This document shows, piece by piece, positions 24,375 through 34,120 of a stretch of DNA of 61,777 nucleotides. The stretch is from Mycolicibacter longobardus (lineage in GTDB: Bacteria > Actinomycetota > Actinomycetes > Mycobacteriales > Mycobacteriaceae). A model generated the notes under the pieces. That model was not told where the DNA came from. It saw only the letters and a program-made list of their open reading frames with translations, and ran no database searches. Each line of letters starts with the position of its first letter. Position 1 is the stretch's first letter. The stretch lies in NCBI RefSeq assembly GCF_002102265.1, contig NZ_LQPG01000016.1:1-61777 (forward strand), in the 5' to 3' direction. A program made the position numbers and the translations under genes.

Positions 24375-25598
24375 ATGGGCGGCACCCGGCACGTCCAGAT
24401 CCATGGGTCGTGCTCCCCGCGCTTTGAGAAGGTGCGGTACGAGTTCGAGCGCAACTTCACGCTGCGCGAGGAACTCGGTGCGGCCGTGGCGGCATATGTC
24501 GACGGCGAGCTCGTCGTCAATCTGTGGGCGGGCTCGGCCGACGTCGAGGGCGAGCACCCCTGGCAGGAAGACACCCTGAGCACCGTGCTGTCCGGCAGCA
24601 AGGGCCTGACCAGCACCTGCGTCCACCGCCTCGCCGAAGCCGGCGAACTGGACCTGCGCATCCCGGTGGCCCACTACTGGCCGGAGTTCGGCCGGGCCGG
24701 CAAGGGCGACATCTCACTGGCGATGGTGCTCGCGCACCGCTCCGGGGCGATCGGGCCGCGCGAGCCGATGCACTGGCGCGACGTCACCGACTGGGACCTG
24801 GTCTGTGAGCGGCTGGCCGCCGCAGAACCGTGGTGGCGGCCGGGCACCGCGCAGGGCTACCACATGACCACCTACGGCTTCATCATCGGCGAAGTCGTCC
24901 GGCGGGTGACCGGGCTGACGGTGGGCCAGTACCTGCGCAATGAGGTCGCCGGTCCGCTCGGTGCCGAAGTGCACATCGGCGTACCGGCCGAACAGCAGCC
25001 CTATCGCTGCGCCGACCCGGTGGGCAAGCCCACGATCCGGGAGATGTTGGCCTCGGCCGGCGCCCCGAAACGCCCGACCTCGTTGGACGACCATTCCAAG
25101 GCGGGGCTGGCGGTGGCGATGGGGTTCGCTCCCGACGACGAGATCGCCACCAACGACCTGACCCTGTGGCGCCAACTGGAGTTCCCCGGCACCAACGCGC
25201 AGGTCTCGGCGCTCGGTATGGCCACGTTCTACAACGGACTGGTGCAGGAGAAGGTGCTCAGCCGTCCCACCATGGACCGCCTGCGGGTGCTGCAGGGCGG
25301 CACCGAAACCGATCTGGTGCTCGGCCCCCGAGTCGCCGAACACGGGTGGGGCATGGGCTACATGCTCAACGCCCAGGGGGTCAACGGGCCCAACCGGCGG
25401 ATCTTCGGTCACGGCGGCCTCGGCGGCTCGTTCGCCTTCGTCGATCTGGAGCACCGGATCGGCTACGGCTACGTGATGAACCGGTTCGACCACACCCAGG
25501 CCAACGCCGACCCGCGCAGCGTGGTGCTGTCCAACGAGATCTACCGGGCTCTCGGCGTGCCGATCCGTCCGCGGCGCGAATCCATCTACGACGATTAG
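24375..25598 (+). CDS. lipP: Serine beta-lactamase-like esterase (LipP type)
   Basis: The 407-residue protein belongs to the class C beta-lactamase/DD-peptidase-like esterases. The nucleophile motif SGSK appears in TVLSGSKGLTS (about 72-78), a Tyr-containing second motif in GYHMTTYGFIIGEVV, and a C-terminal GHGGLGGSFAFVD. No signal peptide is evident, so it is probably cytoplasmic and an esterase rather than a true beta-lactamase. AGGAAGG precedes the ATG. It starts 36 bp after tRNA-Gly. Substrate unknown. Confidence 0.85.
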   Translation: MGGTRHVQIHGSCSPRFEKVRYEFERNFTLREELGAAVAAYVDGELVVNLWAGSADVEGEHPWQEDTLSTVLSGSKGLTSTCVHRLAEAGELDLRIPVAHYWPEFGRAGKGDISLAMVLAHRSGAIGPREPMHWRDVTDWDLVCERLAAAEPWWRPGTAQGYHMTTYGFIIGEVVRRVTGLTVGQYLRNEVAGPLGAEVHIGVPAEQQPYRCADPVGKPTIREMLASAGAPKRPTSLDDHSKAGLAVAMGFAPDDEIATNDLTLWRQLEFPGTNAQVSALGMATFYNGLVQEKVLSRPTMDRLRVLQGGTETDLVLGPRVAEHGWGMGYMLNAQGVNGPNRRIFGHGGLGGSFAFVDLEHRIGYGYVMNRFDHTQANADPRSVVLSNEIYRALGVPIRPRRESIYDD

Positions 25599-25610
25599 CG
25601 GTCGGGGCCG

Positions 25611-26417
25611 CTAGCCCGACTGGCAGGACGGGCACCAGAACACGTTGCGGCCCTCCAGTTCCGCGGTGCGCACCGTGGTCCCGCACACCCGGCACGGGTC
25701 ACCGGCCCGGCGGTAGACGTAGGTGCGCGGCTTGCCGGGTGCGTACGCCGGCGCTCCGTGGTCATCCTCGGGCCGGACCACCACGATGTTGCCGCGCCGC
25801 AGCCCGACCTTCATCAACTCCACCAGGTCGGCCCAGATCGCGGCGAATTCCTGTTCGGACAGCGTGGCGCCGGGCCGGTACGGGTCGATCCGGTGCCGGA
25901 ACAGCACCTCGCTGCGGTAGACGTTGCCGACCCCGGCGAGCACCGACTGGTCCATAAGCAACGCGGCGATCACCCTGCGGGACTTGACAATCCGTTTGAA
26001 GGCCAGCGCCGGGTCGGCGTCGCCGCGCAGCGGGTCCGGCCCCAGGCGCGCGATCACGTCGGCGACCTGAGCCTCATCCACCACCTCGCAGGCGGCCGGG
26101 CCGCGCAGATCGGTGCCGTATTCGGCGCCCACCATACGCATCCGGACCTGGCCGACCGGTTCCGGCAGGCCGCCTTCTGCCAGTCCGAACTCGGTGAAAT
26201 GGCCGTAGATACCGAGATGCACGTGCACGATCGGCCCGCCGGCGTAGTGGTGGAACAGATGCTTCCCCCAAGCCTGCGCGCGGGTCAGCGACCGGCCGTC
26301 GACCAGGGCGGCACCGGATTCGAAGCGGCCCTGCGGACTGGACACCGCCACCGGCGCCCGGCCGAAACGACGCTCATGCAGCCGGGCCAGCCGGTGCAGG
26401 ATGTGCCCCTCCGGCAT
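25611..26417 (-). CDS. nei1: Fpg/Nei-family DNA glycosylase
   Basis: Endonuclease VIII-type enzymes excise oxidised pyrimidines and nick the abasic site. The 268-residue protein starts MPEGHILHRLAR, where Pro2 and Glu3 are the catalytic pair. It has the helix-two-turn-helix segment with VLAGVGNVYRSEVLF and a C-terminal zinc finger (CRVCGTTVRTAELEGRN then CPSCQ). In M. tuberculosis the gene at this position is Nei1, hence the symbol. It converges with lipP. Confidence 0.92.
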   Translation of the reverse strand: MPEGHILHRLARLHERRFGRAPVAVSSPQGRFESGAALVDGRSLTRAQAWGKHLFHHYAGGPIVHVHLGIYGHFTEFGLAEGGLPEPVGQVRMRMVGAEYGTDLRGPAACEVVDEAQVADVIARLGPDPLRGDADPALAFKRIVKSRRVIAALLMDQSVLAGVGNVYRSEVLFRHRIDPYRPGATLSEQEFAAIWADLVELMKVGLRRGNIVVVRPEDDHGAPAYAPGKPRTYVYRRAGDPCRVCGTTVRTAELEGRNVFWCPSCQSG

Positions 26418-26432
26418 GTCAGGCCAGTCGGG

Positions 26433-26921
26433 TCAGGCCGGCGCGCCGGGGACCGGCGGTGCTTCGTGGTTGCGTTCGTAGGCGGCCAGGATGTCGATGC
26501 GCCGCTGGTGGCGTTCGGCTTCCGACCACGGCGTGCTCAGGAACGCGTCGACGATCGCGAGCGCCTCGGCGGCGGAGTGCATCCGGCCGCCGATGCCGAT
26601 CAGTTGGGCGTTGTTGTGTTCGCGGGCCAGCTGCGCGGTTTCGGTGCTCCACGCCAGCGCGCACCGCGCTCCGGGCACCTTGTTGGCCGCGATCTGCTCA
26701 CCGTTGCCGGATCCACCGATCACGATGCCCAGGCTGTCCGGGTCGGCCACCGTGCGCGATGCCGCGGCGATGCAGAACGCCGGGTAGTCGTCCTCGGCGT
26801 CGTAGCTGTAGGCCCCGCAGTCGACCGGCTCGTGCCCGGCCTGCTTCAGGTGGTCGATGATCTGCTCTTTGAGCTCGTAGCCGGCGTGGTCGCAGCCGAG
26901 GTAGACGCGCATGGCGGCCAT
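26433..26921 (-). CDS. rpiB: Ribose-5-phosphate isomerase B
   Basis: RpiB interconverts ribose-5-phosphate and ribulose-5-phosphate. The 162-residue product begins MAAMRVYLGCDHAGYELK and carries GGSGNGEQIAANKVPGARCA with the active-site region of LacAB/RpiB proteins, plus GIGGRMHSAAEA. The ATG at 26921 matches the family's N-terminus (an internal ATG lies at 26912); the longer open frame to 27002 runs into an inverted repeat. It lies 15 bp upstream of nei1. Confidence 0.95.
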   Translation of the reverse strand: MAAMRVYLGCDHAGYELKEQIIDHLKQAGHEPVDCGAYSYDAEDDYPAFCIAAASRTVADPDSLGIVIGGSGNGEQIAANKVPGARCALAWSTETAQLAREHNNAQLIGIGGRMHSAAEALAIVDAFLSTPWSEAERHQRRIDILAAYERNHEAPPVPGAPA

Positions 26922-26946
26922 TGTCTCAGACCGGGTCCCCTCCCCC

Positions 26947-27009
26947 CGCGAGCGTGCGTGTCTGTACATCGACACGCCGCTTTCCGACGTACAACCATGC
27001 ACTCTCGCG
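26947..27009. repeat. Imperfect inverted repeat between rpiB and the upstream gene
   Basis: The arms 26947-26971 and 26985-27009 (25 bp each) are complementary at about 20 positions across a 13-bp spacer. They begin CGCGAGCGTGC and end TGCACTCTCGCG. It lies just past the stop of the gene at 27025 and just before rpiB. The right arm's outer part recurs at 76-93 after proB. It may be an interspersed palindromic repeat, a terminator, or both. Confidence 0.7.
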
Positions 27010-27024
27010 GGAAGGGCCGAGCGA

Positions 27025-27633
27025 CTAGTCGAATTCGGGTGCCTCGCCCCGGGTGCGCTTGAGCTCCCAGAAGTGCGGGTAGGACGCGAACGTCACCGAC
27101 GCGTCCCACAGCTCCCCGGCCTGCTCCCCGCGCGGGATGCGCGACAGCACCGGACCGAAGAACGCCACCCCGCTGACGTGGATGGTCGGGGTGCCGACAT
27201 CCTTGCCGACGGCGTCCATCCCGGCGTGGTGGCTGGCCCGCAACGCCTCGTCGTAGGTGTCGGTGGTGGCGGCGTCCGCCAGCTCAGCCGGCAGGCCGAC
27301 CTCGGCCAGCGCACCGGCGATGACGTCGGGGAAGTCCTTGTTGTTCTGGTTGTGGATCCGGGTGCCCATCGCGGTGTACAGCGGGCCCAGGATCTCATTG
27401 CCGCGCAACTGCTCGGCGGCGATCGCCACCCGCACCGGGCCCCACGCCTGGCTCATCCGTTCCCGGTACTCCTCGGGCAGATCACGGCCCTCGTTGAGCA
27501 CGGCCAGACTCATCACGTGGAAGGTGACATCGATATCGCGGACCTTCTCGACCTCCAGGATCCACCGCGAGGTGATCCAGCACCATGGGCACAGCGGGTC
27601 GAACCAAAACTCGGCTTGTGATCTGTCGGACAT
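27025..27633 (-). CDS. DsbA-like thioredoxin-fold oxidoreductase (mycothiol-dependent nitroreductase type)
   Basis: The 202-residue protein starts [20 protein letters not shown] with the redox motif CPWC at residues 15-18 and no signal peptide. It has the cis-Pro region GTPTIHVSG. The M. tuberculosis counterpart Rv2466c is described as a mycothiol-dependent nitroreductase of the oxidative stress response. GAGAGGA upstream supports the ATG at 27633 over one at 27663. Confidence 0.88.
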   Translation of the reverse strand: MSDRSQAEFWFDPLCPWCWITSRWILEVEKVRDIDVTFHVMSLAVLNEGRDLPEEYRERMSQAWGPVRVAIAAEQLRGNEILGPLYTAMGTRIHNQNNKDFPDVIAGALAEVGLPAELADAATTDTYDEALRASHHAGMDAVGKDVGTPTIHVSGVAFFGPVLSRIPRGEQAGELWDASVTFASYPHFWELKRTRGEAPEFD

Positions 27634-27731
27634 CGGCGGGTCCTCTCCGGGGGCGGTGGGCATCTGTGCAACACAACTATGCTCGCCCGCCCGGTGTTCC
27701 CGACGGGGCCCTCAGAAGCTCTTAGAAGCCC

Positions 27732-28112
27732 CTAGCCACTCAGCGCCAGCAGCGCGATCGTGATCGCCGGGAAAGCCCCCTGGACGACGGCGGCCCGGGC
27801 CTTGTCGGGTGAAGAAGCCACCAGAACCAGCGCCGCGGCCAGCATCGACCCCACTCCGGCGAACGTCAGCGCAAGTCCAACAGCGTTGTGGCCCAAGGCA
27901 ACCGCACCGACACCGATTCCGGTCACGACAGCCAGGAACAAGTTGTAGAAACCCTGGTTGAAGGCCAGTGGTCTGGTGGTCTCGGCCTCCTCGACAGTCG
28001 TGCCGAACACGGCTCGGGTGCGCGGCGACGTCCAGGTCAACGACTCCAGCACGAAGATGTACACGTGCAGTGCCGCGGCCAGCGCGGCGAATACCAGACC
28101 GGCGACATGCAT
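27732..28112 (-). CDS. DUF1304 integral membrane protein
   Basis: The 126-residue protein has four hydrophobic helices with the family pattern ALHVYIFVLESLTW at the N-terminus and FNQGFYNLFLA in helix two. DUF1304 proteins are small inner-membrane proteins of unknown role. I do not recall it at this location in M. tuberculosis, so it may be a lineage-specific presence. It is divergent from pepN with a 60-bp gap. Confidence 0.82.
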   Translation of the reverse strand: MHVAGLVFAALAAALHVYIFVLESLTWTSPRTRAVFGTTVEEAETTRPLAFNQGFYNLFLAVVTGIGVGAVALGHNAVGLALTFAGVGSMLAAALVLVASSPDKARAAVVQGAFPAITIALLALSG

Positions 28113-28172
28113 GGCCCCATTAAACGCGGTCAGACGCCCGCCCGCACGGTCCGGCGGCTACTGTAGGCGGGC

Positions 28173-30746
<2,574 letters not shown>

Positions 30747-30776
30747 ACAGGCACAGCTTGAACAGGCACCGCCTGA

Positions 30777-31544
30777 TCAGCGGTATCCCCCGTCGGAGGG
30801 ACCGGCGTCCTTCTCGAATCGGTTGATGCCGCCGAGAATCCGGGCCTTCGCCTCCTCGGCGAGGTAGCGCGCGGGCATCCGAATCGGCCCCAGCTCGGCC
30901 CACTGTTGGGCGTGGATCTCTTCGTGGTGCAGCAGCCGGCTCAGGTCGGGCCCGCCCGGACCGAGCCGCCCGGATTCGACGATGTCGCGCAGCCGCCCGG
31001 CCGGGTCGGCGACGCGATCGGCGTTGACCAGGAACAGGTCGCCCCACATGGTGCCGCCGCGGTGGCTGAACTGGGTGTGTATCCGGTTGCCGCCCAACGC
31101 CATCAGCACGCCGTTCGGGGTGGTGACCAGGCACCCTCCGGTGTTGCAGATACCCCGCACGGCCGCGTAGCTCCAGCGATTCGCGTGCTGCCGCGCGATG
31201 ATCCGTCGCACCTCGGCGGCGCCGTAGGGCGTCTCACGGAAGTCACAACGGGCACCGGAGCGGGCGTAGCCGGTGCCGGCGTTGAAGAGATAGGTCAGCA
31301 GCACCGCCCGACGGGCGTCGTCGCCGCCGGTGCCCCGGGGGATCACGAAGAAGCTCTTGCCGTCCGGGTCGGTGATCTGTGCCATCGCGTCCAGAGCCCG
31401 GAAGCTGTCGCGGGTGATGAGCTGCCCGCGCACGATCTCGGCCACCGCTTGCGGGGCGACCGCGTGCCGGTCGATGTTGTCCAGCCAGGCTCGATGCGCC
31501 GGCGAAGCCGACATCACGGCGCGAGCTGAAGTCACCTGCCGCAC
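30777..31544 (-). CDS. Hypothetical protein with HExxH-like motif
   Basis: This 255-residue protein (or 245 from the ATG at 31514; the GTG at 31544 lacks a ribosome site) is not one I recognise by name. Its C-terminal region has LLHHEEIHAQQWAELGPIRM, resembling HExxH zinc-peptidase sites of the HEhxHxrQ...GP type seen in small uncharacterised bacterial proteins. The middle contains two Cys in a GICNTGGCLV segment and FSHRGGTMWGDLFLVN. No signal peptide. I do not recall an orthologue here in M. tuberculosis. Confidence 0.7.
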   Translation of the reverse strand: MRQVTSARAVMSASPAHRAWLDNIDRHAVAPQAVAEIVRGQLITRDSFRALDAMAQITDPDGKSFFVIPRGTGGDDARRAVLLTYLFNAGTGYARSGARCDFRETPYGAAEVRRIIARQHANRWSYAAVRGICNTGGCLVTTPNGVLMALGGNRIHTQFSHRGGTMWGDLFLVNADRVADPAGRLRDIVESGRLGPGGPDLSRLLHHEEIHAQQWAELGPIRMPARYLAEEAKARILGGINRFEKDAGPSDGGYR

Positions 31545-31569
31545 GCTGGCGAACCCGTAGGGGCAGCCG

Positions 31570-32046
31570 TCAGGCCGGGGTGATGCCGGCGCTGATCACC
31601 CGCACCGCGCTGATCAGGCCGTCGATCAGGTCGCCGTCCCGGAATGCTGCGGCCGCGGCGGCCACACCCTGCGGTGCCGCTGCCGGGGCGATGCGGCCGC
31701 TTACGCCGGCACCGTAGACCACCTCGATGGCCCGCTGGTCCGGTGAGACCGCGACCAGCACGGCGTCATTGGGGGTGGGCACCTTCGCCAGAATCTCGCT
31801 GGCTCGCGCGGCGGTGTCGGCGCCCAGGTCGCCGATGTAGGTGGCGAAACGGACCTGCGAGGCCCGCGACCCGTAGGTCAGCGCGTCGTCGAGGGCCACC
31901 AGCTCCTTGACCGGGAACGGGTAGTGCAACGACGCCTCGCCGGGTTCGGTGACCCCGGATACCCGACCGCTGTAGGTGATCACCGAGCCGTGCGGCAGGT
32001 CCGCCGGATCGATTGTCGCGACCTCACCAGTTGCCACTGGCCGCAC
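31570..32046 (-). CDS. DUF5130 protein, putative respiratory supercomplex factor (Rv2468c-like)
   Basis: The 158-residue protein has a TPM-like fold signature ([47 protein letters not shown]) and ends in a helix. Its GTG start lies inside the 3' end of the small membrane protein gene (23-bp overlap). From memory, the M. smegmatis orthologue was found bound to the cytochrome bcc-aa3 supercomplex as an association factor; treat this link as moderately certain. Confidence 0.75.
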   Translation of the reverse strand: MRPVATGEVATIDPADLPHGSVITYSGRVSGVTEPGEASLHYPFPVKELVALDDALTYGSRASQVRFATYIGDLGADTAARASEILAKVPTPNDAVLVAVSPDQRAIEVVYGAGVSGRIAPAAAPQGVAAAAAAFRDGDLIDGLISAVRVISAGITPA

Positions 32047-32257
32047 CCCCCACGCTGAACTCGGATTTGCCGTGACCGTGCCCGGCGCCGATGGCCTCGC
32101 CGGTCGCCGCCCACAGGATCGGCGGATGCGTCCACCGATCGGCCATCTGATAGGTGGCCGCGCGCGGGCCCTTACGCGACCAGATCCGTGCTGACAGCAG
32201 CGAGACCAGCAGCACCGGAACGCCGATGAAGAAGCCGAGGATTTCGAACACGCTCAC
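32024..32257 (-). CDS. Small single-helix membrane protein (Rv2468A / CtaJ-like)
   Basis: The 77-residue protein has one N-terminal membrane helix ([21 protein letters not shown]) followed by a cytoplasmic tail with [15 protein letters not shown] and a glycine-rich end. This gene pairs invariably with the DUF5130 gene in the mycobacteria I recall. I believe the M. smegmatis orthologue is the small bcc-aa3 subunit named CtaJ, hence the annotation, but the name is not entered as certain. Confidence 0.7.
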   Translation of the reverse strand: MSVFEILGFFIGVPVLLVSLLSARIWSRKGPRAATYQMADRWTHPPILWAATGEAIGAGHGHGKSEFSVGGAASGNW

Positions 32258-32273
32258 GCCGTAGACCGTATCC

Positions 32274-32292
32274 CACCGCGGATCGCGCGGTG
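32274..32292. terminator. GC hairpin before the small membrane protein gene
   Basis: CACCGCG (32274-32280) pairs perfectly with CGCGGTG (32286-32292) around a 5-nt loop. It lies 30 bp past the stop of the minus-strand gene at 32322 and could end its transcript, though no U-run follows. Confidence 0.3.
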
Positions 32293-32321
32293 CGAGAACC
32301 CGGCCGCATCCGGGGCAGGCC

Positions 32322-32960
32322 TCAGACCGGAACCCAGCCGCCCCAGTCCTCGCCGCTGAACACTCGGCCCTCGGGGATCACGAAATGCTGCAGGAACAGC
32401 TGCAGCGCCGGCTGCATCTGGAAGTGCAGTGCGGTCATGGCCTCGACGATCTCCGGTGTCATCGGATCATGGTCGTCGGGTTTGTTCGCCGGGATCAGCC
32501 CCAGGTGCAAGGCCATCTCCAGCTGGTAATAGGTGAAGTCGCCGTAGGGCCGTTTGGGGTCTGCGCCGGGGATATCTTCGTCGAAGTAGGGATCCGACAG
32601 CTCCCAGGACATCACCCTCAGCAGGGACCGGTGCTGGTCGGTGAACTCGAAGGCGCTCTGGTCGGGCAGTTCCTCGACGAAGAACGAATATTCGTGATCC
32701 GGCGGTGGCCGCTGGTAGGAGTAGGCGCCGGGCGGACAGTCGCCGTGTGCGGCTGCGATCCTCAGCAGATGCAGGTCATCGGGTTCGGGTTCCCAATCCG
32801 GCGGGAAGCACGGTGCCCCGACCTCTACTCCGTCCCAGCCGACTCGCACGGCCCGTAGTCGTTGGGTGTGACGCGTCTGCCATTGGAGTTCCACGTCGTC
32901 ATTATTGCGATGCCCGACTGCGATGCCCGACTGCGATGCCCGCTCAGGCGGCACCTTCAC
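32322..32960 (-). CDS. Hypothetical protein
   Basis: I do not recognise this protein. It is Pro/Asp/Glu-rich and soluble, with segments CFPPDWEPEPDDLHLLRIAAAHGD, VEELPDQSAFEF and a C-terminal FVIPEGRVFSGEDWGGWVPV. The nominal 212-residue frame begins inside a 13-bp tandem repeat that overlaps the end of the HNH gene. The GTG at 32894 (190 residues) is a more credible start because it clears the repeat, though it lacks a good ribosome site. Co-directional with its neighbours. Confidence 0.6.
   Translation of the reverse strand: MKVPPERASQSGIAVGHRNNDDVELQWQTRHTQRLRAVRVGWDGVEVGAPCFPPDWEPEPDDLHLLRIAAAHGDCPPGAYSYQRPPPDHEYSFFVEELPDQSAFEFTDQHRSLLRVMSWELSDPYFDEDIPGADPKRPYGDFTYYQLEMALHLGLIPANKPDDHDPMTPEIVEAMTALHFQMQPALQLFLQHFVIPEGRVFSGEDWGGWVPV
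32906..32944. repeat. 13-bp tandem repeat, three copies
   Basis: The unit TGCGATGCCCGAC occurs at 32906-32918 and 32919-32931, with a diverged third copy at 32932-32944. It ends on the last bases of the HNH gene. Because 13 is not a multiple of three, copy changes would alter any start upstream of 32894 for the next gene. Confidence 0.85.
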
Positions 32961-33585
32961 CGAGGTAGCGCATCCACACCGGGTCGAGGTCGTTGATCAC
33001 CGCCAACAGCCGCCAGTGCTGGCCCTTGGGCGAGGTGGGCACCAACCGCAGCGTCCAGCCGATCTCGGTGAGCAACCGGTCCGCCTTACGGTGATTGCAG
33101 GTCGAGCAGGCTGCCACGCAGTTCTCCCAGGAGTGGTCGCCGCCCCGGCTGCGCGGCACCACGTGGTCGACGGTGTCGGCCTTGCCCCCGCAGTAGGCGC
33201 AGCTGTGCTGGTCGCGGTGCATCAGCGCGGCGCGGGTCAACGGGATCCGGGCCCGGTAGGGCACCCGGACATAGGACCGCAGCCTGATCACCGACGGCAC
33301 CGCCACCGACCGGGTCGCCGAGTGGATCACCGGGCCGGCCGGATCGTCGTGCACCACGTCGGCCTTGCCGCAGATCAGCATGACCACGGCGCGGCGCAGC
33401 GGGAGCGCGGTCAACGGCTCGAAGGTGGAGTTCAGCAGCAACACTCTCCGGCGGGTCCAGATCGACACGGCATCGGTGGCGGTCCCGGAACCGGAAGTGG
33501 CGACCGAGTGCAGGCATGGGGCGGTGGCAAGCCCGGTCAGGCTCGCCGCTGGGGCACCGGGGTGGCGGTGGCCCCGGCGCTTCAT
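32944..33585 (-). CDS. HNH endonuclease domain protein
   Basis: The 213-residue protein has an N-terminal region with VLLLNSTFEPLTALPLRRAVVML, typical of actinobacterial HNH proteins. The HNH zinc/catalytic domain is CAYCGGKADTVDHVVPRSRGG followed by CSTCNHRKAD. The start may be internal, since the first ~40 residues are low-complexity. Position next to glbO matches Rv2469c of M. tuberculosis. The target is unknown; no restriction or phage genes lie nearby. Confidence 0.87.
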   Translation of the reverse strand: MKRRGHRHPGAPAASLTGLATAPCLHSVATSGSGTATDAVSIWTRRRVLLLNSTFEPLTALPLRRAVVMLICGKADVVHDDPAGPVIHSATRSVAVPSVIRLRSYVRVPYRARIPLTRAALMHRDQHSCAYCGGKADTVDHVVPRSRGGDHSWENCVAACSTCNHRKADRLLTEIGWTLRLVPTSPKGQHWRLLAVINDLDPVWMRYLGEGAA

Positions 33586-33721
33586 ATCCGGCTTTTGTGC
33601 TGCACCATTGATCCTCCGCCGAACAGTTCACCATGATTCGGCGCTGGTCGCACGCCCATTTGCTGTGTGTTCACCGGCAGGCGTCGGCTAGCAAGTAGGT
33701 AATGCCCCACAATGGTGGGCG

Positions 33722-34120
33722 ATGCAGCCGATAGAAGAGCCCTCGTTTTATGACGCCGTCGGCGGTGCGGAGACCTTCCACGCCATCGTGTCGCGGTTTT
33801 ATCAACTGGTCGCCCAGGACGCGATCCTGCGCCCGATGTACCCCGCCGACGACATGGACGGCGCCGAGGAACGGTTGCGGATGTTCCTCGAGCAGTACTG
33901 GGGCGGCCCGCGCACCTATACCGAGCGCCGCGGCCACCCGCGGTTGCGGATGCGCCATATCCCCTACCGGATCGGCCCGCTGCAGCGTGACGCCTGGCTG
34001 CGCTGCATGGTCGCCGCGGTCGACGAGATCGACAGCGACACTCTCGACGACGCGCATCGCGCCGAACTGCTGCAGTACCTGCATTCGGCAGCCGACTTCA
34101 TGGTCAACGCGCCGATCTGA
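33722..34120 (+). CDS. glbO: Group II truncated haemoglobin (TrHbO)
   Basis: TrHbO binds O2 very tightly and is linked to respiration and peroxide chemistry. The 132-residue protein has the heme-pocket residues Tyr27 (B10), Tyr40 (CD1), proximal His79 (F8, in RMRHIPY) and Trp92 (G8), all diagnostic for group II, with [17 protein letters not shown] between. The stop overlaps the aglA start by one base (TGATG), so aglA translation is probably coupled to it. Confidence 0.95.
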   Translation: MQPIEEPSFYDAVGGAETFHAIVSRFYQLVAQDAILRPMYPADDMDGAEERLRMFLEQYWGGPRTYTERRGHPRLRMRHIPYRIGPLQRDAWLRCMVAAVDEIDSDTLDDAHRAELLQYLHSAADFMVNAPI

